Positions 8,071 through 16,892 are shown, numbered from the stretch's first letter. The stretch is DNA of 64,000 nucleotides from Tsukamurella asaccharolytica (GCF_007858435.1 NZ_VIGW01000013.1:20433-84432), one strand, 5' to 3'. Translations and numbers: made by a program. Notes: generated by a model from the letters alone, not told the origin.

Positions 8071-9423
8071 CTACGCGATCGTGCGGATCAGCTTCTTGTT
8101 GAGGAACTCCTCGATGCCCAGGGGGCCCATCTCGCGGCCGAAGCCGGAGCGCTTCACGCCACCGAAGGGAAGCTCCGCCCCCTCGGCGAGCACGCCGTTG
8201 ACGAAGACCATTCCCGCCTGGATGCCGTTCGCGAGGCGGGCTGCCTGCTCCGGGTCGGTGGTGAAGACGTAGGAGCCGAGACCGAAGGGGGTGTCGTTGG
8301 CGAGAGCGAGGGCCTCGCCTTCGCCCTCCACCCGGTAGACCGTGGCGACGGGCCCGAACAGCTCCTGCCCGAATGCCGGGTTGTCCTCGGTGACGTTGGT
8401 GAGTACGGCGGGCGGGTAGAAGGCGCCGTCGCGCCGGCCCTCGATGGCGAGGCGCGCGCCCGCTTCCACAGCCTGGTTGACCTGCGTCTCGAGGGTGATC
8501 GCGGCGCGCTCCGAGGAGAGCGGCGCGATCCCGTCGCCGGCGGCGAGGAGTTTGCCGGTGAACTTCGTGAGGAAGTCGTCGTAGAGTTCCGCGGTCACGA
8601 TGAACCGCTTCGCCGCATTGCAGGACTGGCCGGTGTTGTCGAGGCGAGCGGCCACGGCGGCGTCGACGGTGGCGTCGAGGTCGTCGGTCGAGAGGACGAT
8701 GAACGGATCCGAGCCGCCCAGCTCCAGTACGCACTTCTTCAGGTTCCGTCCGGCGACCTCGGCGACGGCCGCGCCCGCCCGCTCCGAGCCGGTCAGGGAG
8801 ACCGCGGCCACCCGCGGGTCGGCGATGATGTCGGCCGCCTGCTCGTTGGTGACCCGGATGTTGACGTACGCGCCCGACGGCAGGCCCGCCTCGTTGAAGA
8901 TCACCTGCATCGCCTCGGCCGACTCGGGGCACTGCGGCGCGTGCTTGAGCAGGATCGTGTTGCCCGCGACCAGGTTCGGGCCGGCGAACCGGGCCACCTG
9001 GTAGTACGGGAAGTTCCACGGCATGATTCCGAACAGCACCCCGATGGGGGAGCGGCGGATCACCGCGGTGCCGTCACCCTCGAGTAGATCCAGCGGCTGG
9101 TCGGCGAGGAGCTTCTCGGCGTTGTCGGCGTAGTAGGTGTAGATCGCGGCGGAGAAGTCGACCTCGCCGAGCGCGTCCTCGAGCGGCTTGCCCATCTCCC
9201 GCTGGATGATCCGGGCGAGCGTCTCGCGGCGCTCGGTGTGCAGCTCGGCGACGCGACGCACCAGCGCGGCCCGCTCCGCGACCGTCGACTGCTGCGGCCA
9301 CGTCCGCGCGGCCCGCGACGCCGCGTCGATCGCCGCCTCGATCTCGGCGGGCTCGGCGGTGGGGTAGGTCTGCAGCACCTCGCCGGTGGCGGGGTCGGTG
9401 ACCGCGTACTGGATCTCGGGCAT
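8071..9423 (-). CDS. NAD(P)-dependent aldehyde dehydrogenase, succinate-semialdehyde type
   Basis: Aldehyde dehydrogenase superfamily, 450 residues. The catalytic cysteine is Cys268 in NTGQSCNA and the general base Glu235 in LELGGSDPF; PWNFPYYQV and the SLTGSERAG coenzyme motif are also present. The sequence is closest in style to GabD1/GabD-like succinate-semialdehyde dehydrogenases, but the acyl-CoA reductase gene upstream raises the option that it oxidises long-chain aldehydes. Start at 9423 is supported by AAGGAG 8 nt upstream; a longer frame upstream is not needed. It follows the reductase by 119 bp on the same strand. Confidence 0.92.
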   Translation of the reverse strand: MPEIQYAVTDPATGEVLQTYPTAEPAEIEAAIDAASRAARTWPQQSTVAERAALVRRVAELHTERRETLARIIQREMGKPLEDALGEVDFSAAIYTYYADNAEKLLADQPLDLLEGDGTAVIRRSPIGVLFGIMPWNFPYYQVARFAGPNLVAGNTILLKHAPQCPESAEAMQVIFNEAGLPSGAYVNIRVTNEQAADIIADPRVAAVSLTGSERAGAAVAEVAGRNLKKCVLELGGSDPFIVLSTDDLDATVDAAVAARLDNTGQSCNAAKRFIVTAELYDDFLTKFTGKLLAAGDGIAPLSSERAAITLETQVNQAVEAGARLAIEGRRDGAFYPPAVLTNVTEDNPAFGQELFGPVATVYRVEGEGEALALANDTPFGLGSYVFTTDPEQAARLANGIQAGMVFVNGVLAEGAELPFGGVKRSGFGREMGPLGIEEFLNKKLIRTIA

Positions 9424-9542
9424 CGTCGGATCTCCTTGTGGGGGATGGGAACGGTTCACTCCCCACGATAGGCAGATTCGACGGCGCTCGCGCCCGGTCC
9501 GCGGTTACTGCTGTGCGAAGTGCTGTACGGCACTGCGCGCAC

Positions 9543-11642
9543 CTACCAGTTGATGCCGGGCAGGCGGTTGAGGGTCTTGCGGGCGAGGCGTCGCAGTCCC
9601 TGATCGCCGGAGATGCCGAACAGCGGGCTGACGGCGGCGGTGGAGATGTCCTTCGAGAGGTCCTTGGTGGCCGCGAGCCGCCCGCGCGGTGTATCCACCT
9701 CGGCCACATCGACGTCCAGCACCTTCGCCGCGCCCTCTCCGCCGCCCTCGGGCTCCGGGAACAGGAGGTAGCCCTGGTGCTGGGCCGCGGCCGCGATGCG
9801 CGGAGAGAGGAACTGGCCGAACTGGGCGAGGGTGCCGAGCGGGGTGTCGATGCGCCGGGGCCGCTCGACGATCGCGCGCACCACGATCTGGCCGGCCTTC
9901 TCCACGGACAGCGCCATCGCGTTGTCGTACGCCTCGGTCGGCGCGATCATCCGCGTGCGAGTGAGCGGCATGTGGATGTTGGTGAAGGTCACGTGATCCG
10001 ACATGGTCTCGGCCGCCGTGATGTCGCTGAAGGCCTCGAGTGCCGACTTCGACGCGATGTACGCCGCGAACCGCGGGCCGCGCACCTGCACCCCGATCGA
10101 GGACACGTTGACCACGTGACCCGACTTGCGGGCGATCATGTGCGGCAACAGCTCCAGGATCAGGTAGACGGCGCCGAAGTAGTTGACCGCCATGGTGCGC
10201 TGGTAGTCGTGCGCGCGGTCGACGGAGTCGACCGTGGCCCGCCGGATGGACCTTCCGGCGCTGTTGACCAGCACGTCCACGTGGCCGTGCTCGGCGAGGA
10301 TCTGAGCGACGGTGGTGCGCACGGCCTCCGGATCGGTGACGTCGCACTGGTACGCGCGGATGATTCCCTTGGGCACGCCCGGAGTTCCGGGCTCGGCCTC
10401 GATCCGGTGTACGGCGTCGGCCAGGTCCTCGGGCTTGCGGGCGACGATGAAGACGTTGGCGCCCTTGACAACCGCCTGCTTCGCGGCCTCGCGGCCGATG
10501 CCGGAGGAGCCGCCCGTCAGCAGGATGTGCTTGCCCACGAGCGGGCCGCGGGGGTCGTCGCGGCGGTTGCGCGACGGGTCGAGGTGTCCGGCCCAGTAGT
10601 GGAACAGTCTCGGACCGTACGACTTCAGGCGCGGCAGCGCCACGCCGTACCGGCTCAGCACGCGGTGCGTCGCCTCCGAGTCGAACCGGGTGTTGTAGAA
10701 CGGGTGGTCCAGCAGCGACGGCGGGATGCCGAGCTGGCGCGCGATGGTGTCGCGCAGCGCCCGCACCTCGCCTCGGCGGCCGATCCGCGCCGCGAACTCG
10801 CCCAGCGGCGCGCTCGGCACCGGCAGCGTCTTCGGGCCGGAGAAGGCGGGCGCGATCGCCTCGTAGATCGTCGCCATGCTCTGACCCTTGGGGTCGGCCA
10901 GGTGGTAGACGGTGCCCGGCGCCGGTGGCGCGGTGACCAGCGCGACGATCGCAGCCGCCACGAAGTCCACCGGCACGACGTTGGTGTAGCCCAGATTCGC
11001 GAACGGCACGTGCAGGTGGTGCGGGATGGTCCCCATGAGCCGCAGGAACGGGAAGAAGTAGTAGGGGCCGTCGATCTTGTCGATCGCGCCCGTCATCGAG
11101 TCGCCCACCACGATCGACGGCCGGTAGATCTGCCACGGCACCGTCGACTCGCGCACGAGGCGCTCGGATTCGTACTTGGTGCGGTGGTACGGGGTGGGGA
11201 GGAACTGCGCGACGTCGAAGTCGGACTCGGCGAACCAACCCTCGTGGTTGCCGGCCACCGCCAGCGAGGAGACGTGGTGGATCGTGGCGCCGAGCCGGTC
11301 CGCGAGCTCCAGCACGTTCCGCGTGCCGTCGACGTTGGTCAGCTGCTGGAGCTCCTCGGGGGCGTCCATGTCGTAGACCGCCGCAAGGTGGATCACGTGG
11401 TCGACGTGCTCCGGGAGGTCGCCGGGGGTGATGCCGAGGCCGGGCCGCGTGACGTCGCCGGCGACGGGCACGACCTGCGGGGCGAGCTCGTGGCCCAGAT
11501 CCGCGATGAGCCGCTCGAACCGGGGGAGCGAGGCGTCGCGCACCAGCAGGTAGATCGGGCTGTCGCGGTCCGCAGCGGCGAGCCGCGCCACGACGGCACG
11601 GCCGATGAAGCCCGTCCCGCCCGTGACGAAGTAGCTGGCCAT
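9543..11642 (-). CDS. Two-domain SDR fatty acyl-CoA reductase (Acr/FcrA type)
   Basis: A 699-residue fusion of two Rossmann domains. The N-terminal extended SDR has GGTGFIG at residues 8-14, the active-site YHRTK at 152-156 and the family's YRPSIVVGDS; the C-terminal classical SDR has TGGSSGIG near 376-383 and a Y-x-A-S-K motif. This arrangement is that of bacterial fatty acyl-CoA reductases, which make fatty aldehydes and alcohols for wax esters (mycobacterial Rv3391 and Rv1543 type). The ATG directly precedes the N-terminal fold. Co-oriented with the aldehyde dehydrogenase downstream, so the pair may make and dispose of aldehydes. Confidence 0.9.
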   Translation of the reverse strand: MASYFVTGGTGFIGRAVVARLAAADRDSPIYLLVRDASLPRFERLIADLGHELAPQVVPVAGDVTRPGLGITPGDLPEHVDHVIHLAAVYDMDAPEELQQLTNVDGTRNVLELADRLGATIHHVSSLAVAGNHEGWFAESDFDVAQFLPTPYHRTKYESERLVRESTVPWQIYRPSIVVGDSMTGAIDKIDGPYYFFPFLRLMGTIPHHLHVPFANLGYTNVVPVDFVAAAIVALVTAPPAPGTVYHLADPKGQSMATIYEAIAPAFSGPKTLPVPSAPLGEFAARIGRRGEVRALRDTIARQLGIPPSLLDHPFYNTRFDSEATHRVLSRYGVALPRLKSYGPRLFHYWAGHLDPSRNRRDDPRGPLVGKHILLTGGSSGIGREAAKQAVVKGANVFIVARKPEDLADAVHRIEAEPGTPGVPKGIIRAYQCDVTDPEAVRTTVAQILAEHGHVDVLVNSAGRSIRRATVDSVDRAHDYQRTMAVNYFGAVYLILELLPHMIARKSGHVVNVSSIGVQVRGPRFAAYIASKSALEAFSDITAAETMSDHVTFTNIHMPLTRTRMIAPTEAYDNAMALSVEKAGQIVVRAIVERPRRIDTPLGTLAQFGQFLSPRIAAAAQHQGYLLFPEPEGGGEGAAKVLDVDVAEVDTPRGRLAATKDLSKDISTAAVSPLFGISGDQGLRRLARKTLNRLPGINW

Positions 11643-11709
11643 ATCACGAACCTACTTTCCACTGCGTCCGCCGCCAAAACCGGGCGGGTCGCCCATCATC
11701 CCCTGCGTA

Positions 11710-12198
11710 TCACGGCGCGGCGAGCGGCGCCACTGTCGCGGAGGTCACAGCCACCAGGTCCGACGGTGCCAGCTCGACCTCCAGGCCCCGTCGGCCGGCG
11801 GAGCAGAAGACGGTATCGAAGCCGAGCGCGGACTCGTCGATCGCCGTCGGCAGGCGCTTGCGCTGCCCGAGCGGGGAGACGCCGCCGAGCACGTAGCCGG
11901 TGACGCGCCGCACGTCGGCGGGGTCGGCCATCGCCGGCCGGTGCAGACGCAGCGCGGCGCCCGCGGCTTTGAGGCTGAGCTTGCCGGAGGTGGGGACGAT
12001 CGCGACGGCGAGCTGCTTCCCGTCGTCGATCACCAGCGTCTTGAAGACGCGCGCCGGGTCGTGGCCGAGCGCCCGCGCCGCCTCGCCCCCGAACGACTCC
12101 GCCCGCGGATCGTGCGCGTACTCGTGCACGCGGAACTCGATCCCCGCGGCCTGCAGCGCCGCGATCGCCGGCGTCGCCGCGGCGTTCTTCTTGCCCAT
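11710..12198 (-). CDS. ybaK: YbaK/EbsC-family Cys-tRNA(Pro) deacylase
   Basis: 162-residue trans-editing domain that hydrolyses Cys-tRNA(Pro), cytosolic. The family's catalytic Lys lies in RVFKTLVI (near residue 50), with GKLSLKAAGAAL and the YVLGGVSPLGQRKRLP signature. It begins MGKKNAAATPA as in many homologues. The ribosome-binding site is weak. It is divergent from sigH with about 250 bp between the starts. Confidence 0.93.
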   Translation of the reverse strand: MGKKNAAATPAIAALQAAGIEFRVHEYAHDPRAESFGGEAARALGHDPARVFKTLVIDDGKQLAVAIVPTSGKLSLKAAGAALRLHRPAMADPADVRRVTGYVLGGVSPLGQRKRLPTAIDESALGFDTVFCSAGRRGLEVELAPSDLVAVTSATVAPLAAP

Positions 12199-12361
12199 GC
12201 GGCCAGTCAAGCAGGCGGGCACGGGCGCCGGACGACAGGCCCGCGGCTGTTCACACCCGGTGTGCCCGGCGCTGCCGATCCGCTGAGTGGGGCGATCGAG
12301 CACGCCGGGGGCACAGGCCTGCCCAGGGTTCGGCTCCGCCTGCGCTGATCCGGACACCGCG

Positions 12362-12387
12362 GGAACAAGCCGACGGGCAGCGCTGTT
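12362..12387 (+). promoter_or_regulatory. Predicted SigH-dependent autoregulatory promoter of sigH
   Basis: GGAAC at 12362-12366 and GTT at 12385-12387 with exactly 18 nt between them. A start of transcription about 12 nt downstream coincides with the GTG at 12397, which opens an 18-codon N-terminal extension of SigH. A second, ordinary -10-like hexamer (TAGCCT, 12437-12442) precedes the short-form ATG at 12451. Confidence 0.78.
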
Positions 12388-12450
12388 GCAGAGGTCGTGA
12401 ATGCAGGTAGCGGCGCAGCGGTCCTCGAGCGACCGGTAGCCTTCGACGGT

Positions 12451-13125
12451 ATGACGGACGGGGACATCACGCACGTGGCGGATCTGGACTCGGCCCCCGA
12501 CGAGGTGACCGAGACGCCGGAACAGCTCACGGCCCGCTTCGAGGCCGAGGCGCTGCCGCTGCTCGATCAGCTGTACGGCGCCGCGCTGCGGATGACCCGC
12601 AATCCGGCGGACGCCGAGGACCTCGTCCAGGAGACCTACGTGAAGGCCTACAGTGCCTTCCGCAGCTTCAAGAAGGGCACCAACCTCAAGGCCTGGCTGT
12701 ACCGGATTCTCACCAACACCTACATCAACGGCTACCGCAAGAAGCAGCGGCAGCCCGCGCAGTACCCCACCGACGAGATCACCGACTGGCAGCTCGCGGC
12801 CACGGCGGAGCACAGCTCCACCGGCCTGCGCTCGGCGGAGATCGAGGCGCTGGACGCGCTGCCCGACGACGAGATCAAGCAGGCTCTCGCGCAGCTCCCC
12901 GAGGACTTCCGGATGGCGGTGTACTACGCCGACGTGGAGGGATTCCCCTACAAGGAGATCGCCGAGATCATGGGTACCCCCATCGGCACGGTCATGTCGC
13001 GGCTGCACCGCGGCCGGCGGCAGCTCCGTGCCGAGCTCGAGGGCGTCGCGCGGGAGCGCGGCTTCCTCCGGGGGCAGGATTCCGACGGTGCCGAGGGCCC
13101 CGCCGATCAGGAGGTCGAGAAGTGA
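12451..13125 (+). CDS. sigH: ECF sigma factor SigH (SigR orthologue)
   Basis: Group IV sigma factor of the thiol-oxidative and heat stress response. Region 2 ([24 protein letters not shown], then [19 protein letters not shown]) and region 4 ([37 protein letters not shown]) are almost identical to mycobacterial SigH. The ATG at 12451 gives 224 residues, like M. tuberculosis SigH. The frame continues upstream to GTG 12397, giving a possible 242-residue long form, as known for SigR' in Streptomyces. The stop overlaps the rshA start (GTGA at 13122-13125), so sigma and anti-sigma are translationally coupled. Confidence 0.96.
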   Translation: MTDGDITHVADLDSAPDEVTETPEQLTARFEAEALPLLDQLYGAALRMTRNPADAEDLVQETYVKAYSAFRSFKKGTNLKAWLYRILTNTYINGYRKKQRQPAQYPTDEITDWQLAATAEHSSTGLRSAEIEALDALPDDEIKQALAQLPEDFRMAVYYADVEGFPYKEIAEIMGTPIGTVMSRLHRGRRQLRAELEGVARERGFLRGQDSDGAEGPADQEVEK

Positions 13126-13403
13126 CGTACTCATCGGACGGCAATCCGGACCTGGAGCTCGACTGCTCCGCCGTGATGGCGGACATCTGGCTGCTCCTGG
13201 ACAACGAGTGCGACTCGGCCGCCAAGGAGCGTCTCAAGGCGCACATCGACGGCTGTTCGCAGTGCCTGTCGCACTACGGCATCGAGCAGCAGATCAAGTC
13301 GCTCGTGAACCGCAAGTGCGGCGGCGAACGCGCGCCCGAGGGGCTGCGCGAGCGGCTCACCATCAGCATTCGGCACACCGAGGTGCGTTTCCGCGCGGAG
13401 TAG
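13122..13403 (+). CDS. rshA: Anti-sigma factor RshA (zinc-binding, ZAS family)
   Basis: 93-residue cytosolic anti-sigma factor that holds SigH inactive until its cysteines are oxidised. The ZAS motif H-x3-C-x2-C is seen in HIDGCSQC (near residues 41-48), and a further cysteine lies upstream in LDCSAV; a second pair-like Cys is in RKCGGE. Starts with GTG overlapping the sigH stop by 4 bp. Followed by a strong bidirectional terminator. Confidence 0.95.
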   Translation: MTYSSDGNPDLELDCSAVMADIWLLLDNECDSAAKERLKAHIDGCSQCLSHYGIEQQIKSLVNRKCGGERAPEGLRERLTISIRHTEVRFRAE

Positions 13404-13436
13404 CTGCGCGCCGCGCCACCGCCAGCGCAGACAGGA

Positions 13437-13473
13437 CGAGGGCCCGTCGACGATCATCGTCGACGGGCCCTCG
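13437..13473. terminator. Bidirectional terminator between rshA and the bL37 gene
   Basis: Two perfectly complementary 18-bp arms (13437-13454 and 13456-13473) around a single base, between convergent genes. Very GC-rich with no T-run, as common for actinobacterial terminators. Confidence 0.8.
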
Positions 13474-13500
13474 CGCGCAAGTCACATGAAACCTGAGGGA

Positions 13501-13575
13501 TCAGGAGTTCGGGCGCTTGCCGTGGTTCGCAGCGTTCTTCTTCCGCGAGCGCTTCTTACGTCCACGCTTGCCCAT
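13501..13575 (-). CDS. 50S ribosomal protein bL37, 24 residues
   Basis: The reverse strand encodes a 24-residue product (MGKRGRKKRSRKK, then NAANHGKRPNS) with 11 Lys/Arg residues. It matches the tiny mycobacterial-type ribosomal protein bL37, known from ribosome structures and encoded next to rshA. GGAG lies 6 nt before the ATG (13575). It falls below usual ORF length cut-offs but has a strong ribosome-binding site, a terminator behind it and a divergent neighbour (pdtaS). Confidence 0.88.
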   Translation of the reverse strand: MGKRGRKKRSRKKNAANHGKRPNS

Positions 13576-13661
13576 GGCGGTCTCCTTCCTGTCCGTCAAC
13601 CACACACGCAGTACCCGCTATTGTTTCACGACGGCACCGACGACGACAAAAAGGCGATCCC

Positions 13662-15155
13662 ATGGCCTCCCTCGCCGACCTCCTGGCGATCCACACCGAC
13701 CTCCCGGGGCGGGCCGCCCGGCACCTGCAGCGGATCGCCGGCGAGTGGCAGCTGCTGGCCGATCTTTCGTTCGCCGACCTGCGGTTGTGGGTCCGCGACG
13801 ACCCGGCGGGTGACACCACGGACCCCGTGTACATCTGCATCGCCCAGTGCCGGCCCAACACCACCTCCACGGTGTACGACTCCGACGGGGTCGGCGTCGT
13901 CGTCCCGCCGTGGGAGGCGCCCACGCTGCACGCCGCGTTCGAAGGCGGGGTGGTGGTGCGCGGGGTGACCCCGGCGTGGACCGGTCCCGCCCGGGTGCGG
14001 CGCGAGGCCGTCCCGGTGCCCTCCGACGGCGACGTGGTCGCCGTCCTCACGCGCGACTTCAACGTCACCCACCCGCGCACCCCGAGTCCCCTCGAGGTGG
14101 CGTACACCGAGTGCGCCGACGACCTGTGCACGATGGTCGCGGAGGGTACCTTCCCCGAGCGCGAGGAACTGCCCACGGGCGAGGCGGAGCCCCGGGCGGG
14201 CGACGGCTTCATCCGGCTCGACGGGGCCGGCCGCGTGGTCTTCGCGAGCCCCAACGCGCAGTCCGCCTACCGCCGGATGGGCGCGCACACCGACCTCGAG
14301 AGCAGCGAGCTCGCCGAGGCGACCGCCGAGCTCGTCGGTGACAGCTTCGAGTCCGAGGACCTCGCCACCGCCCTCGAGGGTGCGCTGCGGCGCGGCGAGG
14401 GCTCGCGGATCGAGCTCACGAAGGGCGGCGTCACCGTCGTCCTCCGGGTTCTGGGCCTGCATCCGGGCGGTCGGCACGACGGTGCGGTGGTCCTGCTCCG
14501 CGACGTCACCGAGCTCAAGCGCCGCGACCGCGCCCTCATCTCCAAGGATGCGACGATCCGCGAGATCCATCACCGGGTCAAGAACAACCTGCAGTCGGTC
14601 TCGGCGCTGCTGCGCCTGCAGGCCCGGCGTACCCGCAACGACGAGGCCAAGCGGGCCCTGCTGGAGTCGGTGCGGCGCGTGGCCTCCATCGCGCTGGTCC
14701 ACGAGACCCTGTCCATGAGCGTCGACGAGCACGTCGACATCGACGAGGTCGTCGACCGGCTCATCCCGATCATGGGGGACGTGACCCCGGGCGGCGGCTC
14801 GGCGGCGGTCACCGTCGTCCGCCGGGGCGATGTCGGCCCGCTCGACGCCGACCGCGCGATGCCGCTGGTCATGGTCGTCACCGAGCTGATCCAGAACGCC
14901 ATGGAGCACGCGTACGCGCCGGGGGAATCGGGCACCATCGAGCTGCTCGCGCAGCGGTCGACGAGGATGCTGGAGGTCACCGTCCGGGACGACGGTGCCG
15001 GACTGCCGCCCGGCTTCAGCCTCGGGAGCTCGGACCGGCTGGGGCTGCAGATCGTGCAGACGCTGGTGAAGTCCGAGCTGGGCGGCACGCTGAGCCTGAC
15101 CTCGCGGCACGGGGGTACGGACGCGGTGCTCCACGTCCCGCTGCAGCCCGTCTGA
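13662..15155 (+). CDS. pdtaS: Sensor histidine kinase PdtaS
   Basis: 497-residue cytosolic kinase without membrane segments. An N-terminal GAF-type domain (about 5-160), a PAS domain (about 180-290), a HisKA_2 dimerisation domain with the phospho-acceptor in EIHHRVKNNLQS (His303/304), and a HATPase domain (ELIQNAMEHAY as N-box, DDGAGLP as G1 box). In mycobacteria PdtaS phosphorylates the antiterminator PdtaR, whose ANTAR domain binds RNA; PdtaR is not in this window. Gene position matches Rv3220c. Confidence 0.95.
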   Translation: MASLADLLAIHTDLPGRAARHLQRIAGEWQLLADLSFADLRLWVRDDPAGDTTDPVYICIAQCRPNTTSTVYDSDGVGVVVPPWEAPTLHAAFEGGVVVRGVTPAWTGPARVRREAVPVPSDGDVVAVLTRDFNVTHPRTPSPLEVAYTECADDLCTMVAEGTFPEREELPTGEAEPRAGDGFIRLDGAGRVVFASPNAQSAYRRMGAHTDLESSELAEATAELVGDSFESEDLATALEGALRRGEGSRIELTKGGVTVVLRVLGLHPGGRHDGAVVLLRDVTELKRRDRALISKDATIREIHHRVKNNLQSVSALLRLQARRTRNDEAKRALLESVRRVASIALVHETLSMSVDEHVDIDEVVDRLIPIMGDVTPGGGSAAVTVVRRGDVGPLDADRAMPLVMVVTELIQNAMEHAYAPGESGTIELLAQRSTRMLEVTVRDDGAGLPPGFSLGSSDRLGLQIVQTLVKSELGGTLSLTSRHGGTDAVLHVPLQPV

Positions 15156-15174
15156 GCCGGCCCGGCCCGCGCAC

Positions 15175-15210
15175 GACGAAGGCCCGGTGGAGATCCACCG
15201 GGCCTTCGTC
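15175..15210. terminator. Bidirectional terminator between pdtaS and whiB1
   Basis: Perfect 16-bp arms (15175-15190 and 15195-15210) with an AGAT loop, between convergent genes. Confidence 0.85.
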
Positions 15211-15226
15211 CAAGGCGGTCCGCTTC

Positions 15227-15481
15227 TCAGACAGCGGTGCGCGTGCGCGTCCGCGCATTGCGGCGCTTGAGCGCGCGGCGCTCGTCCTCGCTCATGCCGC
15301 CCCACACGCCGGCGTCCTGGCCCGACTCGAGGGCCCAGGACAGGCACTCGGCGGTCACGGGGCAGCGATTGCAGACCAGCTTGGCGTCAGCGATCTGCGC
15401 GATGGCCGGACCGCTGTTGCCCACGGGGAAGAACAGCTCAGGATCCTCGTCGCGACAGATGGCCTTGTGGCGCCAATCCAT
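15227..15481 (-). CDS. whiB1: Iron-sulfur transcription regulator WhiB1
   Basis: 84-residue WhiB protein, near identical to M. tuberculosis WhiB1. Four cysteines (Cys9, Cys37, Cys40, Cys46) bind a nitric-oxide-sensitive [4Fe-4S] cluster; the GVWGG turn and the basic tail KRRNARTRTRTAV are typical. WhiB1 is essential in mycobacteria and binds the primary sigma factor. ATG 15481 is chosen over the longer frame because it matches the family N-terminus (MDWRHKA) and has AAGGAG 9 nt upstream. Its 5' region holds two hairpins and a SigH-like promoter candidate. Confidence 0.96.
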   Translation of the reverse strand: MDWRHKAICRDEDPELFFPVGNSGPAIAQIADAKLVCNRCPVTAECLSWALESGQDAGVWGGMSEDERRALKRRNARTRTRTAV

Positions 15482-15856
15482 GTCAGTACACTCCTTCAGG
15501 CGCGCGTGCGCGCCACTCATCACAGGTGCCGATCAGGCACCGAATTTCCAGACTGTTAACGCGGAGGGAACCCAACTGTTTCCGCGCTGTTACGTCATGA
15601 ATAGTTCCACGTTCCCGACAGGAGTCAAGAGATTCCGACTCGGGGGTGGGGGATCTCACAGCGGGGGCGGTGAGAACCCGGTTCCGAGGGGTGTACTAAG
15701 CTCCTGCCGGTTCAACGGCGTGCCCGCAAGAATATCCTCACACGCTGCGGCTTTGCAATAGATTTCTGTGGACACGTGACAAACTGCTCACTTCGCCCTG
15801 CCGGATCTGGTCACGGGGAGTCCACGGGAAGCGCCGCCGCGGTGCGGATGCGGGAG
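15482..15856 (-). promoter_or_regulatory. Non-coding upstream region of whiB1 (375 bp)
   Basis: No credible gene in this stretch. Read on the minus strand it holds GGAAA (15579-15583) and GTT (15558-15560) spaced 18 nt, a possible SigH-type promoter 70-80 nt before whiB1. The predicted leader contains two hairpins: GGTGCC/GGCACC at 15525-15541 and a 7-bp GC-only stem at 15499-15514, just upstream of the ribosome-binding site. The left half (about 15600-15856) is unusually AT-rich in places and shows nothing I can name. Confidence 0.5.
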
Positions 15857-16852
15857 TCAGCGCACTCGCGGCAGTGGCGGCAGATCGGCCACCACCCGGA
15901 TCCGCTCCGGGGAGTACCAGAACCGCACCTCGGTGCGGTCGCCGAGGTGGTCGCCGTCCACCTGCGCGGGCACCGGGACGGCGCTGCTCACACGCAGTTC
16001 GGGCAGGTCGTCGTGGCGGAGGAGGTGACGCACCGTCGGGCCGTCGGTACGCCGGGCGGAGAGCATCTGGCGCACCAGCAGGAGGTTCGGGATCGTCCGC
16101 ATCGAGCGCGAGGCGAAGATCCCCAGCCCGGTGCCGTAATCCGTCCCCGGGTTGGTGAACACCGCGCGGTTGTTGACGAAGGTCCACGGGCTCGCGTTCG
16201 AGACGAAGGCGAAGTGCACCCCGTCGACGTCCTCCCAGGTGCCCGGCTCCGCGCCGGGCAGGTGGACGGTGAGTTGCGGCTCCCGCCGGGCGGCCGAGAA
16301 GAAGGTGCGGATCGCGGTGCGCACGTAGCGCGACGGGGTGGCCGGCTTGCCCTTGTCGCGCAGCGACTCCATGGTGGCGATCACCTCGGCGTCCACGCCC
16401 ACGCCCGCGTTGAACAGGAAGTAGCGCTCGTCGGCGCAGCCGAGCCCGATGGTGCGGAAACTGCGCCGTGCCAGCAGGTCCGTGAGGTGGACGGTGGCCT
16501 GCAGGGGATCGCGGGGTACCGCGAGCGAGCGGGCGAAGACGTTCGCGCTGCCGCCGGGGATCACCGCGATGGCGGGCAGGGTGTCGGCGCCGACGGGGGC
16601 AGCGCCCCCGGGCAGGCCCTCGCGGCCGAGGATCCCGCACACGACCTCGTTGACGGTCCCGTCGCCGCCGTGGATGATCACCAGATCCGTGCCGTCGTCG
16701 CGGGCCGCGGCGGCGAGCTCGGCGGCGTGACCACGCCGTTCCGTCTGCGCCAGTGTGACGTCGAGCGCGGACGCCAAGGCCATCGCCACGAGGTCTCGCC
16801 CCGCGGGAGTGATGGACGTGGCGTTGGGGTTGACGATCAACAGGGCGCGCAC
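15857..16852 (-). CDS. Diacylglycerol/lipid kinase family protein
   Basis: 331-residue protein with the DAGK catalytic domain: LLIVNPNATS at the N-terminus, the nucleotide-binding IIHGGDGTVNEV near residue 75, and IPGGSANVFARSL. The family phosphorylates diacylglycerol or similar lipids at the membrane surface; the substrate here is unknown. The GTG at 16852 begins the protein right at the conserved NPNA strand; the longer upstream frame runs through the divergent gene. Corresponds in position to Rv3218. Confidence 0.88.
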   Translation of the reverse strand: MRALLIVNPNATSITPAGRDLVAMALASALDVTLAQTERRGHAAELAAAARDDGTDLVIIHGGDGTVNEVVCGILGREGLPGGAAPVGADTLPAIAVIPGGSANVFARSLAVPRDPLQATVHLTDLLARRSFRTIGLGCADERYFLFNAGVGVDAEVIATMESLRDKGKPATPSRYVRTAIRTFFSAARREPQLTVHLPGAEPGTWEDVDGVHFAFVSNASPWTFVNNRAVFTNPGTDYGTGLGIFASRSMRTIPNLLLVRQMLSARRTDGPTVRHLLRHDDLPELRVSSAVPVPAQVDGDHLGDRTEVRFWYSPERIRVVADLPPLPRVR

Positions 16853-16892
16853 ACCGAGCAGCCTACCCAGGCCGCCCCGATACCCTGGGGTC

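Noticed and set aside
9438-11903. 821-codon frame opposite the acyl-CoA reductase
   Set aside because: Shadow of a well-supported SDR fusion; composition is not protein-like.
15772-15790. CRP-like site (GTGA...TCAC) upstream of whiB1
   Set aside because: The half-sites are separated by 8 nt instead of 6, and the site is about 300 bp from the start.
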